DNA of 38,631 nucleotides from Candidatus Saccharimonadota bacterium (GCA_016196195.1 JACPYF010000027.1:1-38631); one strand, 5' to 3'; positions 1 to 10,500 are shown, counted from the stretch's first letter. Made by a program: numbers and translations. The notes: generated by a model not told the origin, from the sequence alone.

Positions 1-1105
1 AATAAGAGTTATACTTTTCATCATCAAAATCTACATGCTCCTCTTCGTCCACTTTCGGTTGCATCAACCAAAGCGCAATTCTTCGAGCATGTTCGACATT
101 ACTCGTCTCAATAATTAGAGAAACAAGCTTAGAATATTGCGGTTGAGCGACAATCGTCTCAACAACCGAACTATCCAAATCCATACTTTTAAATTCTTCG
201 CGATATTCGTTAGGTAATTTGGGAAGTTCGCTTTTTGCGTTGTCGACCTGTTCGGGGGTCAAGACAATTGGCGGCAAATCTGGATCGGGCATGTAGCGAT
301 AATCCGGTGCGTTTTCTTTGCTACGCTGTGTAAAGGTTTTTTGCTTGGCGTCGTCCCAGCCACGGGTTTCTTGCTCGACTGTTTTGCCACTCTCTAGAAT
401 ATCAATTTGTCGTTTGGTCTCAAACTCGACAACTTTTTCTACAGCCTTAAAGGAGTTTAGGTTTTTTACCTCAGCACGTTTACCTAGCTCGCTAGCGCCT
501 TCGTGTGCGACAGAGATGTTAACGTCAAAACGCATATTGCCGTGATACAAATCACCATGCGTTGCGCCGACGTATGTCATCAACAAATATAGTTCTTGGG
601 CGTAAGCCTTGGCTTGCTTGGCGCTGTGAATATCAGGCTCGGACACTATTTCGATCAGCGGCGTACCTACGCGGTTCAAATCAACCAAACTGTGGTCGCC
701 GTGATGAGTTAGTTTACCAGCATCGGCTTCTAGATGAGCGTGATGTATACGTACATCAAAACTTTCGCCGTCTAGCGGAACGCTAACATTGCCAGCCAGA
801 ATAATTGGCTCGTAAAGTTGGGTAATCTGGTAGCCATTTGGTAAATCAGGGTAGAAATAATGTTTTCGGTCAAAACGACTAGTCATAGCGATCTCACTAC
901 CCAACGCCAATCCAGCCTTGATAGCTAGTTCAACTGCGCCGTGGTTTAAAACCGGTAACATGCCAGGCAGGCCGTAGTCGATTGGTGAAACAACACTGTT
1001 TGGGGCTTCGTCACGGGCGTCGTTATTGGCACCGCTGAACAGCTTGGTTTTGGTAGCTAGCTGTACGTGGCATTCTATACCAATGGTCGGGACAAACTTG
1101 GTCAT
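1..1105 (-). CDS. gatB: Aspartyl/glutamyl-tRNA(Asn/Gln) amidotransferase subunit B, 3' end outside window
   Basis: Minus-strand translation from ATG at 1105 begins MTKFVPTIGIECHVQLATKTKLFSGANND and contains NRVGTPLIEIVSEPD, typical of GatB; open to window edge, so absent from ORF track. ATGA overlap with the upstream ORF. Confidence 0.95.
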   Translation of the reverse strand, partial: MTKFVPTIGIECHVQLATKTKLFSGANNDARDEAPNSVVSPIDYGLPGMLPVLNHGAVELAIKAGLALGSEIAMTSRFDRKHYFYPDLPNGYQITQLYEPIILAGNVSVPLDGESFDVRIHHAHLEADAGKLTHHGDHSLVDLNRVGTPLIEIVSEPDIHSAKQAKAYAQELYLLMTYVGATHGDLYHGNMRFDVNISVAHEGASELGKRAEVKNLNSFKAVEKVVEFETKRQIDILESGKTVEQETRGWDDAKQKTFTQRSKENAPDYRYMPDPDLPPIVLTPEQVDNAKSELPKLPNEYREEFKSMDLDSSVVETIVAQPQYSKLVSLIIETSNVEHARRIALWLMQPKVDEEEHVDFDDEKYNSY

Positions 1106-1518
1106 AGGGCACCCAAATCTTTCAAGCCTTTTTTGAAAGCTTTTAGTGCGTACCTAGCCGTCTTTGGCTTTATGGAAACATCTGGTTCATGAGCAATTTG
1201 GTTACGTAGCTTGTGCGCAGCCCAAACGGCGTTGTTGTTTGTAAATATAGTGCGTGCACTCTTCATACGCTCACCCATAGTTTCACCAGATAATCCACGA
1301 GCTTTTAAAGCTGCGTCCAGTAACTTGTCAGCGTTTAGTATAGCCAAGTGGCCCGATGCCTCGTCGTCGATCATACTTCCTTCTATCTTCAGCCATTTAC
1401 AGCGAAATTCTTCTACGTCTAGACCCGGAACTCTTTTGCGAGTAGCAGCCATGACAGCGAGCATAATAAACCCAACAATAATAATACCGATAACCATGAT
1501 GATGACAACGCTATTCAT
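1102..1518 (-). CDS. Small protein with N-terminal TM helix and HEPN-like RNxxAH motif
   Basis: 138 aa; hydrophobic N-terminus; C-terminal KLRNQIAHEPD (R-X4-H). Overlaps gatA stop and gatB start, so translationally coupled. Confidence 0.75.
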   Translation of the reverse strand: MNSVVIIMVIGIIIVGFIMLAVMAATRKRVPGLDVEEFRCKWLKIEGSMIDDEASGHLAILNADKLLDAALKARGLSGETMGERMKSARTIFTNNNAVWAAHKLRNQIAHEPDVSIKPKTARYALKAFKKGLKDLGAL

Positions 1519-2917
1519 TATTCGCCTCCATTGAGCGCGCTAGAGCGAGCAGGGCAGCATCAGACTTTAACTGGCCTATCAGCTGTACGCCGACTGGCAG
1601 ACCTTCAGCCGTTTCACCTGCAGGTACACTGATCGCCGGAACGCCGGCTAGATTAGCTGGGGTAGTCATGACATCTGTCATATACATCTTTAGAGGATCG
1701 TCAGTGTTCTCGCCAAGCTTGAATGCAACTGTTGGAGTAACGGGACCGATCAAGACATCGTACTTTTCAAACAATCCATTGAACTGCTGGATCAGTAGCG
1801 TGCGAGCGCGAGCGGCTTGGTTGTAGTAGGCGTCATAGTAACCACTAGACAGCACATAGCTACCAATCAGAATACGCCGTTTGTTTTCTGGCTCAAACCC
1901 CTGATCACGACTCTTGCCATATAATTCCCCTAGGTCTTTTGCACCCGCCCGAACTCCGTACCGTATACCATCGTAACGTGCTAGGTTTGAACTGACTTCG
2001 GCAGGGACTATTATGTAATACATAGCTAGGCACATTGGTGCTAATGGCAGGCTGACTTCTTCTACCGAATGTCCGGCCGTACGCAATTTTTCTATATAGT
2101 CATTTGTGATTTTTAACACTTCTGGCTCTACGCCATCACTCATGAGCTCTTTTACTATTCCGACCTTTTGCTTTTTAACCTGTTCGGTTTGAGGTTTGAA
2201 AAAGTCAGGTAAGGTTGTTGCGTCGTAATCGTCTTTACCGGCCAGTACATCCATCACTAGCTCGGCATCGGCAATGTTTTTTGTAATTGGGCCGATCACG
2301 TCGGTACTGCTAGCCATGGCAACAACACCAAAGCGACTGACAGTTCCATAGGTAGGCTTGACGCCGACTACACCGTTAAAACTAGCTGGCTGACGGATAG
2401 AACCGCCTGTGTCGCTACCTAGTGTGAATGGTACGATATCTAGCGCTACAGCAACGGCAGATCCGCCAGATGAGCCGCCAGCGACTCGTGCTGTATCGAC
2501 AGCATTTTTGGTTGGACCGTAAGCCGAGTTTTCGGTACTACCACCATGGGCAAATGCGTCTAGGTTGGCTTTGCCTATACAGATTGCGCCCTCGGCCTCT
2601 AACTTCTCGACCGCAGTGGCCTGAATTGGAGCCTCGAAATTACCTAAAATCTTACTTGCAGCAGTAGTTGGTGAACCAAATGTCAAAAAGTTGTCCTTTG
2701 CGACAAAGGGAACACCTGCTAATCGGCCGGCGTTTTCGCCCTTTTTTATGCGAGAATCAATTTCATCGGCACGTTTTAGCGCTCTTTCATTTGTTAAGCT
2801 CAGAATCGCGTTGAAATCCTTTTTGTCATTAGCACGTTTTAGCGCCTCTTCAACTTGAGCTTTTGCACTAGACGAACCTGAAGCAACTGCGTCGACGATG
2901 TTTTGAATGTTAGACAT
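1511..2917 (-). CDS. gatA: Asp/Glu-tRNA amidotransferase subunit A (amidase)
   Basis: Amidase signature GGSSGGSAVAVALDIVPFTLGSDTGGSIRQPASFNGVVGVKPTYG. Confidence 0.97.
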   Translation of the reverse strand: MSNIQNIVDAVASGSSSAKAQVEEALKRANDKKDFNAILSLTNERALKRADEIDSRIKKGENAGRLAGVPFVAKDNFLTFGSPTTAASKILGNFEAPIQATAVEKLEAEGAICIGKANLDAFAHGGSTENSAYGPTKNAVDTARVAGGSSGGSAVAVALDIVPFTLGSDTGGSIRQPASFNGVVGVKPTYGTVSRFGVVAMASSTDVIGPITKNIADAELVMDVLAGKDDYDATTLPDFFKPQTEQVKKQKVGIVKELMSDGVEPEVLKITNDYIEKLRTAGHSVEEVSLPLAPMCLAMYYIIVPAEVSSNLARYDGIRYGVRAGAKDLGELYGKSRDQGFEPENKRRILIGSYVLSSGYYDAYYNQAARARTLLIQQFNGLFEKYDVLIGPVTPTVAFKLGENTDDPLKMYMTDVMTTPANLAGVPAISVPAGETAEGLPVGVQLIGQLKSDAALLALARSMEANNE

Positions 2918-3207
2918 TAGATAACCTTTGGTACCTTGATTTGATGTTCCGATTGCTCGGGCGCTGTGGCTAGTAATTGCTCGCGACTAACACCATAATC
3001 TATCACTTCGTCCGCACGATCAATATTTTCAAGGCCATTAACTTGATATGTCGGGTCAACACCGGTTGTATCTAACGTGCTAAGTTGACTAACGTAATTT
3101 AGGATGTTTTCTAGATCAGCCTGCATAGACACGACTTCGTCGTCGGTCAGAGTAATGTTACTGAGGGATGCTAAATGCACAACCTCGTCTTTTGAGATGC
3201 TCGCCAT
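2917..3207 (-). CDS. gatC: Asp/Glu-tRNA amidotransferase subunit C
   Basis: 96 aa, VVHLASLSNITLTDDEV...ILNYVSQLSTLDTTGVDPT; directly upstream of gatA. Confidence 0.93.
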   Translation of the reverse strand: MASISKDEVVHLASLSNITLTDDEVVSMQADLENILNYVSQLSTLDTTGVDPTYQVNGLENIDRADEVIDYGVSREQLLATAPEQSEHQIKVPKVI

Positions 3208-3246
3208 TGATGATCATTATACCAAAGATTACCGAGGTGTAACTAC

Positions 3247-3275
3247 TTGACAAATATGATTTATATTGCTATATT
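3247..3275 (+). promoter_or_regulatory. Sigma-70-type promoter
   Basis: TTGACA (3247-3252), 17-nt spacer, TATATT (3270-3275), upstream of the 3324 CDS. Confidence 0.7.
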
Positions 3276-3323
3276 ATGGTTACTCTTCATACTTTTTGAA
3301 ATCTATAGAAAGGTGGTGTGGAG

Positions 3324-3668
3324 ATGCAAGGGTTTACACCAAAATGGGTACTTACTGCCTTCGTAGTTCTTACTGCATTAACAGCAATTGGATTTTCACT
3401 TGCCGCTAACGCCAACAAGAACAAGCCCGACACGAAGACAGAGCTGCAAAACATGGGATTCGTATTCGTGGAGCTAGAGAATGATCGCTATGCCCACGTC
3501 GTCGTTCCCGGTGTCACGGGCACATGTCGTATCGACGTCTTCAAGGACTACGATGTGTGGACGCTATACAAGCCCACTCTCAACGACGAGAAGCCCGTTA
3601 TCACAAGCGCAAAGCAAGCGAAGACACTTCCGGTAGTCAAGCAGTGGTGCGGACTACCGAAACAGTAG
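3324..3668 (+). CDS. Uncharacterised small exported/membrane-anchored protein with two Cys
   Basis: ORF track starts at GTG 3318; ATG 3324 is better spaced from SD AGGTGG (3311-3316). N-terminal hydrophobic segment WVLTAFVVLTALTAIGFSLAANA; own promoter and terminator. Confidence 0.75.
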   Translation: MQGFTPKWVLTAFVVLTALTAIGFSLAANANKNKPDTKTELQNMGFVFVELENDRYAHVVVPGVTGTCRIDVFKDYDVWTLYKPTLNDEKPVITSAKQAKTLPVVKQWCGLPKQ

Positions 3669-3688
3669 TAGAGCGATCTACTACACCC

Positions 3689-3726
3689 GTCCCGGCGGCC
3701 AATATGGCTGTCGGGACTTTTCTTTT
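3689..3726 (+). terminator. Rho-independent terminator
   Basis: GTCCCGGCGGCCA-ATA-TGGCTGTCGGGAC followed by TTTTCTTTT. Confidence 0.9.
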
Positions 3727-5689
3727 ACATTTTTGCTTTTATTTCATTAATCGAATCGCGCAGTTCGGCAGCTTTTTCAAATTCTAGGTTGGCGCTGGCG
3801 AGCTCCATTTGCCCGGTTAGCTCTTTCAGTAGATGCGGGTACTCGTCCTTTGGTATCTTGCTGAGTTTGAGAGTTGGACCTTTGTCTTTTTCGGGTATGA
3901 TGGCGCGCAAGCCTTCGCTAATTTCTTTGGCAATGCTTTCTGGTGTGATGTTATGCTGCGTATTGTAATCTTCCTGGATCTTGCGACGACGATTTGTCTC
4001 GCCAATGGCCTTTTTCATAGAATCAGTTTCGTGGTCGGCGTACATTATGACTTTGCCGTCAAGGTGCCTGGCCGCGCGACCAACGGTTTGTATCAATGCA
4101 CTGGCGCTACGTAGGAAGCCTTCTTTGTCAGCATCTATAATCGCCACTAGGCTAACTTCTGGCAAGTCTAGTCCTTCACGAAGCAAGTTAATGCCGACTA
4201 GTACATCGAATTCACCTAGACGTAGTGATTTCAAGATATCGCCGCGCTCTAATGTGTCGATATCACTGTGGATGTAGGCTACCTTAATACCGAGCTCTTC
4301 TAAGTGAGTAGTTAGATCTTCTGCCATGCGTTTTGTTAACGTAGTTACCAACACACGCTGATGGCTGGCTGTACGGTCTCGGATCTCGGCTATCAAATCA
4401 TCGACTTGCCCTTCGGACGGTCGAATGTCTATCACAGGATCTAACAAACCTGTCGGCCGAATCACCTGTTGGGCTGGCGGCGGTGAATGTTCTAGTTCGT
4501 AGTCTGCAGGTGTGGCAGATACATAGATCGCCTGATTGATATGATCGTTAAATTCATCAAAACGCAGTGGGCGGTTGTCGAGTGCGCTGGGCATGCGAAA
4601 TCCATGTTCAACCAATGTTTCCTTGCGAGCACGATCACCGTTGTACATACCACGGACTTGCGGCAAACTCATGTGTGATTCGTCGACTAGTAACAGCCAA
4701 TCGTCAGGAAAGTAATCTATTAACGTTGCAGGTTGTGCACCCGGTTCGCGGTCGGTTAAATAACGTGAATAGTTTTCGATGCCTTTTACAAAACCTGTTT
4801 CTTCTAACATTTCAATATCGTATTTTGTCCGCTGGGTTAGTCGCTGAGCTTCTAGGAACTTACCTGCTTTCTCAAAGAACCCTACACGCTGTTCGAATTC
4901 TTTTTTGATACCTGTGATGGCGTGCTGTAACTTTTCTTTTGGCGTAACATAGTGAGAACTTGGGAAAATATGAACTTCATGCGGCTTTCGTAATATCTCC
5001 CCAGTTAGAGGGTTGATTTCGCTGATATTTTCGACATCATCACCAAAAAATTCTATACGGTAGGCGTTGTCGCCACCAGCTGGAAAGACATCGATGATAT
5101 CGCCACGTTGACGAAATGTACCTCGGTGAAAATCAACGTCATTACGTTGGTATTGAATGTCTGTTAGGTGTCGCACAAATTTATCTAATGAACGTTTTTC
5201 ACCTTTTTTTACAACTACCGACATTTGGTTATAGGCCTCTGGCGAACCTATGCCGTAGATACAACTAACGCTGGCTACGATGATAACATCGCGGCGAGTT
5301 AGAAGCGCAGAGGTTGCGGCGTGGCGAAGCTTGTCGATCTCTTCGTTGATCTTGCTGTCTTTTTCTATGTAGACATCGCGGCTAGCTATGTAAGCTTCGG
5401 GCTGATAGTAGTCAAAGTAACTAACAAAGTAATGCACTTCGTTCTCTGGGAAATATGCCTTGAACTCGCTATACAGCTGCGCTGCCAAGGTTTTGTTGTG
5501 CGCCAGGACCAAAGTAGGTACTTGACGGTTTGCAATGATGTTTGCCATCGTAAAGGTCTTGCCACTGCCTGTTACACCTAGTAGGGTTTGTTCGCGCTCG
5601 ACCTTTTCTAAACCATCGATCAACTGAGCAATAGCCGTTGGCTGATCGCCCGTTGGCTGGTAGTTGGTCTTGAGCTTGAACCTTGTCAT
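3725..5689 (-). CDS. uvrB: Excinuclease ABC subunit B
   Basis: 654 aa; [49 protein letters not shown]-terminal UVR motif. Confidence 0.98.
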   Translation of the reverse strand: MTRFKLKTNYQPTGDQPTAIAQLIDGLEKVEREQTLLGVTGSGKTFTMANIIANRQVPTLVLAHNKTLAAQLYSEFKAYFPENEVHYFVSYFDYYQPEAYIASRDVYIEKDSKINEEIDKLRHAATSALLTRRDVIIVASVSCIYGIGSPEAYNQMSVVVKKGEKRSLDKFVRHLTDIQYQRNDVDFHRGTFRQRGDIIDVFPAGGDNAYRIEFFGDDVENISEINPLTGEILRKPHEVHIFPSSHYVTPKEKLQHAITGIKKEFEQRVGFFEKAGKFLEAQRLTQRTKYDIEMLEETGFVKGIENYSRYLTDREPGAQPATLIDYFPDDWLLLVDESHMSLPQVRGMYNGDRARKETLVEHGFRMPSALDNRPLRFDEFNDHINQAIYVSATPADYELEHSPPPAQQVIRPTGLLDPVIDIRPSEGQVDDLIAEIRDRTASHQRVLVTTLTKRMAEDLTTHLEELGIKVAYIHSDIDTLERGDILKSLRLGEFDVLVGINLLREGLDLPEVSLVAIIDADKEGFLRSASALIQTVGRAARHLDGKVIMYADHETDSMKKAIGETNRRRKIQEDYNTQHNITPESIAKEISEGLRAIIPEKDKGPTLKLSKIPKDEYPHLLKELTGQMELASANLEFEKAAELRDSINEIKAKM

Positions 5690-5721
5690 CCCTCTATTGT
5701 ATCAACAATCAGGATTTGTTA

Positions 5722-6324
5722 TTAGCCAGCTGATTTTTTCTTTGGCCTCTCTTCTAGAGATTTGAGCATGTCTTTGAAATCAACGTATTTTTTGTCTAGC
5801 TCTTTTACAACACGATCAACCAAACGAGCAGGATCTGTGTCGTATATGATGTCTTTGCTATTTGGAGTCGGGATTTTCTCTACTAGGTGCGGCAAAAAGT
5901 CCGCCAGACCGCCACTACCTAGCAGCACCGCGCAGACCTTGTGACTCTCGACGGCGGTAGAAAATTCGTGCAAACTACCCATTCGCCCACCAACAGTTAT
6001 AACGGCGTCGGAACTACGCACCAAATATACATCACGACCGACATAATCCATGCTGGTGAAATTGATGTAGTCGAATTCTTCTACGGGCAAACGATAAGAT
6101 TTTAGGTGCTCGCGAATACTAGCAGCTGGGCTAAAACCAATCGACAAGCCGCCATTTTCTTTAGCTCCACGTGCTGCGTACTGCGGCAAGCCAATAGTTG
6201 CACCAGTGGTTAGGGTATGGCCTTGCTTGGCTATTTCAGCACCCAATTGATACGCCAAATGATGAGCAGAATTTACAGTTTCACCCGCCGCCGCTCCGCT
6301 AACACATATCTGATATTTACTCAT
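5722..6324 (-). CDS. LOG/TIGR00725-like Rossmann nucleotide-binding protein
   Basis: SGAAAGETVNSAHHLAYQLGAEIAKQGHTLTTGATIGLPQYAARGA... ITVGGRMGSLHEFSTAVE. Confidence 0.7.
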   Translation of the reverse strand: MSKYQICVSGAAAGETVNSAHHLAYQLGAEIAKQGHTLTTGATIGLPQYAARGAKENGGLSIGFSPAASIREHLKSYRLPVEEFDYINFTSMDYVGRDVYLVRSSDAVITVGGRMGSLHEFSTAVESHKVCAVLLGSGGLADFLPHLVEKIPTPNSKDIIYDTDPARLVDRVVKELDKKYVDFKDMLKSLEERPKKKSAG

Positions 6325-6325
6325 A

Positions 6326-7576
6326 CTAGACTTTTCCTGCCTTTAGCTTTTCTGGTGCTATCATATCATTGTCTAGCTGACGTAGTATCTGGTGCTCGAG
6401 GTTTGGCATGCCCATATACCTGGCAAACAATTCGTTCCATAGGCTTTCGCGAAAGTGATAGACGTAACGATCTTCGTAACTGATTTCATTTGAATAGCTA
6501 AGGGCAACGTCAACAAAATTTAGAGTCACCGGTTTGCCGTCAAAATTCATACCAACCCAATCGCGATCTTTCCAAAACTCCATTTCCGGATCTATTTCAT
6601 ATAACAAATGCTCTGCCCGTCGCCAGTGGAGGTCTTCGGGCTGAACATGTGGCTCGAATGCCTCTAGATGTGACTCGTCTTTAAGCTTGCCAAAATATCG
6701 CTGAATGACGCGCCAGTGAACGTGCTGGCCGGCCATTTGCGCAGCTTTGCCCGGATCTGCGATCAACGTCTCCATTACAGTTTCCCCAAAATGTTTCGAA
6801 GTCTTGGACTTTAACTTAAAGAAAGTAGAGTACAATTTAACTTCGTTTAGATAGTGGAATAACAGAGGTAGAGTCTTGAGCGTTAGTCCTTTGATACGTT
6901 CGGCTTTCATAGGAACAACCACAATGACACCAAGCTCTTTGGTATGGGTTACGTTGTGTAGTTTTTTTTGTACGAAATGTTCGGCTAGATCAACGTATTT
7001 GTCGTGGTCCATGACGACTATTTCGATATCACGCTCTTCGTAATCCTCGGCAGTCACGGTTTTGAATAGTTCGTCATATTCATTTAACCATTCTGGCCCT
7101 TCAGAAAAACGCAGTGCTGTGTACATCTCAGAAAAGTTCTCGCCCTTGAAGAGATCTTCGATATTGCCATAGCCCAAACGCTCCATTAGCTTTTGTGGCG
7201 GCATTTGCCGAAGTAGATCTTTGGCTTTGGAGTGTTTGAGAACAAAGACTTTGCGATTGAATTTTACCTTATTTGCGGCGGCGACCAAGTATGGAACGAT
7301 ATGCCGCACATCATCAGAGTCTTTGCCGCCAACTATACGAGTAACCCGTTCGTTGTCTGTTGCAATGCGAGCTAGCAGAGCCTGGTATAGCTCTTTGCCC
7401 GTGGTATTTTTGTGATCTAGGGCAAGCTGCCTAGTCGCCAGGTGGGTTTCGGCGGTAATATCAGCAATCAGCTTTACGTCGACACTCTGGTGTCCGCTAG
7501 CTTTTTCGAGATCACGAAGGCTCAGGCTAAAAAGCGGTTCTTCGGCATCTAGTAGGTCCCGTAGGAACTTTGACAT
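6326..7576 (-). CDS. Conserved-looking protein of unknown function
   Basis: Long ORF in operon; ATG at 7576 (MSKFLRDLLDAEEP) with SD-like GGTGGAG is likelier than the 7624 start in the track. Confidence 0.8.
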   Translation of the reverse strand: MSKFLRDLLDAEEPLFSLSLRDLEKASGHQSVDVKLIADITAETHLATRQLALDHKNTTGKELYQALLARIATDNERVTRIVGGKDSDDVRHIVPYLVAAANKVKFNRKVFVLKHSKAKDLLRQMPPQKLMERLGYGNIEDLFKGENFSEMYTALRFSEGPEWLNEYDELFKTVTAEDYEERDIEIVVMDHDKYVDLAEHFVQKKLHNVTHTKELGVIVVVPMKAERIKGLTLKTLPLLFHYLNEVKLYSTFFKLKSKTSKHFGETVMETLIADPGKAAQMAGQHVHWRVIQRYFGKLKDESHLEAFEPHVQPEDLHWRRAEHLLYEIDPEMEFWKDRDWVGMNFDGKPVTLNFVDVALSYSNEISYEDRYVYHFRESLWNELFARYMGMPNLEHQILRQLDNDMIAPEKLKAGKV

Positions 7577-7620
7577 TTTTTCTATTTCTCCACCATGTTT
7601 ATGCTTTAAATTATACCAGA

Positions 7621-8610
7621 TCAAAAGGGCTTTGTATCTATAGGCATATGATGTAATTTCACGTTTTTGTGTAATATTCCGTCTTTTGCGCCAATTTTTG
7701 TAACAACAGAGGTGGAATTGGCACTAGCAAATATGATCGACTCGCTCAGACTTTTGCCTTGCGCCCACTGGCTCAAAAAGCCTGATCCAAAGGCGTCTCC
7801 GGCTCCTGTGCGATCAACAACGGGGACATCTTCGTACATACCGGCCCTGACGATTTCTTTGCTGTCCGTGGCGACTACGCCCTTCGGGCCGTCCGAAACG
7901 ATCACGACCGGACAATAATTAGTTGCATGGCGGACTAACTCTTCTAGGCTTTCGCCACTAACTAGCTTTTTTGCCTCTTCTTTGTTTACTGCCAATATTT
8001 CGACGTCCTCTAGCAGGCTTTTTAGTTTTACTTTTTCTTGTAGCTCCGTACCGGCGGGGTTGAGCATGACTTTTGTACCATATCGGGCTGCTAGGGTGAT
8101 GATCTTTGCTAGTAATTTGATATCGCCAAGCGATGATAGATACACCCAATCTGCAGCTTCAATTGCGGTTAGGTCTAGAGGATGTCCATCGCTGGCTAGT
8201 TTGGTTCCGTGAAAATTCAAGATCGTACGCTCGCCGTTGTTAGCCAACAAAATAGTCGAGTAGCTAGCTCGATATTTCTCGTCCTGCACAACGCCAGAAG
8301 TCTCGACTCCTTCTTTGTCCAGATCATTTAATATTGCTTCGGAGGCTAGTTCCGTGCCCAAAGCCCATATATACTTGCTGTTGAGATTTTGCCTGGCAAA
8401 AGTTACCGCCGCGTTTGTCACATTACCACCGGTCGAAAACACGACATCATCTAGCTCTAGCTTGTTGCCCAGAGGCAATTGCTCATATTTATCACCACCG
8501 TAACCATGAGCTGCAAAGTTTTTCTCGCTGAGCAAAAAGACGTCTTGAGTGGCCTTGCCAATACTCAGAATTGTCACTGTTTTAGACAACAGCTTTTCCT
8601 TCAGAGCCAA
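7621..8610 (-). CDS. PfkB/ribokinase-family carbohydrate kinase
   Basis: TGGNVTNAAVTFARQ near the N-terminus and VDRTGAGDAFGSGFLSQWAQG near the C-terminus (PfkB signatures). Start overlaps fba end by 29 nt and is uncertain. Confidence 0.9.
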   Translation of the reverse strand: MALKEKLLSKTVTILSIGKATQDVFLLSEKNFAAHGYGGDKYEQLPLGNKLELDDVVFSTGGNVTNAAVTFARQNLNSKYIWALGTELASEAILNDLDKEGVETSGVVQDEKYRASYSTILLANNGERTILNFHGTKLASDGHPLDLTAIEAADWVYLSSLGDIKLLAKIITLAARYGTKVMLNPAGTELQEKVKLKSLLEDVEILAVNKEEAKKLVSGESLEELVRHATNYCPVVIVSDGPKGVVATDSKEIVRAGMYEDVPVVDRTGAGDAFGSGFLSQWAQGKSLSESIIFASANSTSVVTKIGAKDGILHKNVKLHHMPIDTKPF

Positions 8611-9493
8611 AGGCTTTTATTTTTTCCTCAACAACTACCTCAACAGCCTCATAGACCTTTGGCATTAACTTTACAATTGCAAATTCTTTGGGGTTATCGG
8701 CTAATACTTTTTCTAGCGTTTCACGAAATGCGACGCGCATGTCACTGTTGATATTAATTTTGCTAACACCAATCTGCGCAGCACGTTCAAAGAAATTCAA
8801 TGGCGTGCCTGAGCCGCCATGCAGTGAAATCTGACATTCGATACTGTCACGAATCTGTTGCAAAAGCTCGAGATCGAGAACTTTCGGTACTGGGTATTTA
8901 CCATGCAAGTTACCGATTGCGGCTGCAAAGGTATCAATACCTGTAGCTTCTACAAACGATTTCGTACCCTCTGGTGTCGAGAATGTTTTTTTGATTTCTT
9001 CGTAATCAATTTCCTCTTCGTGTACATTCGAGCTCCCGCCAAAGTAGTGCGGCTCGCTCTCAACCAGTGCTCCCGTGAATTTAGCATATTCGACAACTTC
9101 TTTTGTTGCGGCAATTATTTCATCGGTAGTAGCTTCGTGGTTAGCTTGGGAAACGTCGATATGTATAAACTCGAAACCAGCATCAATAGCACGTTTGCAA
9201 GCCTCGACGGTCGGTGCGTGGTCGAGGTTGATATACATCTCGATGCCATATTCTGCGCGGTAGTTGTCTACCATATCGCGAATGTTATCTAGGCCGAGAG
9301 CCTTGACCTCGCCATCGCTGACTTCAACCATAACAGGAGAATTTAACTTTTGAGCTGCACGTGAAACGGCAATCAACGTTTCTTGGTTATCGATATTAAA
9401 GGCGCCGACTGCAAACTTTTGCTGACGCGAGCGTTGCATCAAGTGCCTGGCCCTAGTAGTTCTATCTCGAATTTCGCTGATTGATAGTGACAT
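8582..9493 (-). CDS. fba: Class II fructose-bisphosphate aldolase family
   Basis: AVGAFNIDNQETLIAVSRAAQ, INLDHAPTVEACKRAIDAGFEFIHIDVS, ISLHGGSGTPLNFF. Confidence 0.93.
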   Translation of the reverse strand: MSLSISEIRDRTTRARHLMQRSRQQKFAVGAFNIDNQETLIAVSRAAQKLNSPVMVEVSDGEVKALGLDNIRDMVDNYRAEYGIEMYINLDHAPTVEACKRAIDAGFEFIHIDVSQANHEATTDEIIAATKEVVEYAKFTGALVESEPHYFGGSSNVHEEEIDYEEIKKTFSTPEGTKSFVEATGIDTFAAAIGNLHGKYPVPKVLDLELLQQIRDSIECQISLHGGSGTPLNFFERAAQIGVSKININSDMRVAFRETLEKVLADNPKEFAIVKLMPKVYEAVEVVVEEKIKAFGSEGKAVV

Positions 9494-9501
9494 ATTTCCT
9501 C

Positions 9502-10500
9502 CTAAAATCCTTGTCTGTATTGCGGTATACTGTGCACAAATGTGCGAGCTTTATAGACAATACTGTCGCTAGTTAGTTCAAATTTTTGTAGCAGCTCATT
9601 TGGATCACCACTTTCGCCGAAACGGTCTCTCATGCCGATGCGCTTTAGTGGCATTGGTAGTTTCGAACTCAGTAGTTCAGACACTGCTCCGCCAAAACCA
9701 CCACTTCTCTGGGCTTCTTCGGCTGTTAAGGCTCGGCCGGTCTTTCGCAGTGACACCAATATAGTATCGCCGTCTAGCGGCTTGATGGTTGGAACATGGA
9801 CAACCTCTGCTTCTATGCCTTCACTAGCCAAGATATCCGCAGCTACCAGCAGTTGATATGTCATGGTTCCAGTGCCTAGTAGGGTTATGTCTCGACCTTC
9901 TCGCAGCACATAGGCTTTGCCTATCTCGAAAGGCGATTCGTTTGTGCTAAAGATTGGGGTTTTTTCGCGAGCCAAGCGTAAATACGCAGGTCGGCTGTCG
10001 CTAGCCAGTGCCAAAGTCGCTTTTTCGGCCTCGATAGAGTCGCCGGGTGCGAGCACCACCATATTGGGCATGACACGCATCAGTGCAATGTCTTCTAGCA
10101 TTTGGTGGGTTGCGCCGTCTGGGCCTACAGAAACACCCGCATGAGAGCCGACTATCCTAACTGGCTGATTATTTAGTGCTACGGTTGTACGTATTTGCTC
10201 CCAGTTACGACCGGGGCTAAATGCTGCATAACTAGATGTAAAAGGGATCTTGCCCATGGCAGCCATACCGCTAGCGACGGTTACCAGATTTTGTTCGGCC
10301 ACACCGATTTCAACGAAACGATCGGGAAAAGCATCGCGAAAATGATTCATCTGAGTAGAATCTGTCAGATCAGCGCACAGTGCAACGATTTGCTCGTTTT
10401 GTTCACCCGCAGTTTTGAGACCACGACCAAACCCGGCACGGATTGGCTCTTGCTCGACGTCCTGAGCGTGTAGTTTTGGGTTCAATGGAAAGTGACTCAT
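9502..10500 (-). CDS. Transketolase C-terminal subunit
   Basis: IGVAEQNLVTVASGMAAMGKIPFTSSYAAF; HAGVSVGPDGATHQMLEDIALMR. Confidence 0.93.
   Translation of the reverse strand: MSHFPLNPKLHAQDVEQEPIRAGFGRGLKTAGEQNEQIVALCADLTDSTQMNHFRDAFPDRFVEIGVAEQNLVTVASGMAAMGKIPFTSSYAAFSPGRNWEQIRTTVALNNQPVRIVGSHAGVSVGPDGATHQMLEDIALMRVMPNMVVLAPGDSIEAEKATLALASDSRPAYLRLAREKTPIFSTNESPFEIGKAYVLREGRDITLLGTGTMTYQLLVAADILASEGIEAEVVHVPTIKPLDGDTILVSLRKTGRALTAEEAQRSGGFGGAVSELLSSKLPMPLKRIGMRDRFGESGDPNELLQKFELTSDSIVYKARTFVHSIPQYRQGF

Noticed and set aside
318-786. Plus-strand ORFs at 318-545 and 562-786
   Set aside because: Antisense to gatB, which is missing from the track only because it runs off the window edge.
8858-9292. 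144-aa plus-strand ORF
   Set aside because: Lies entirely antisense to the well-supported fba gene.
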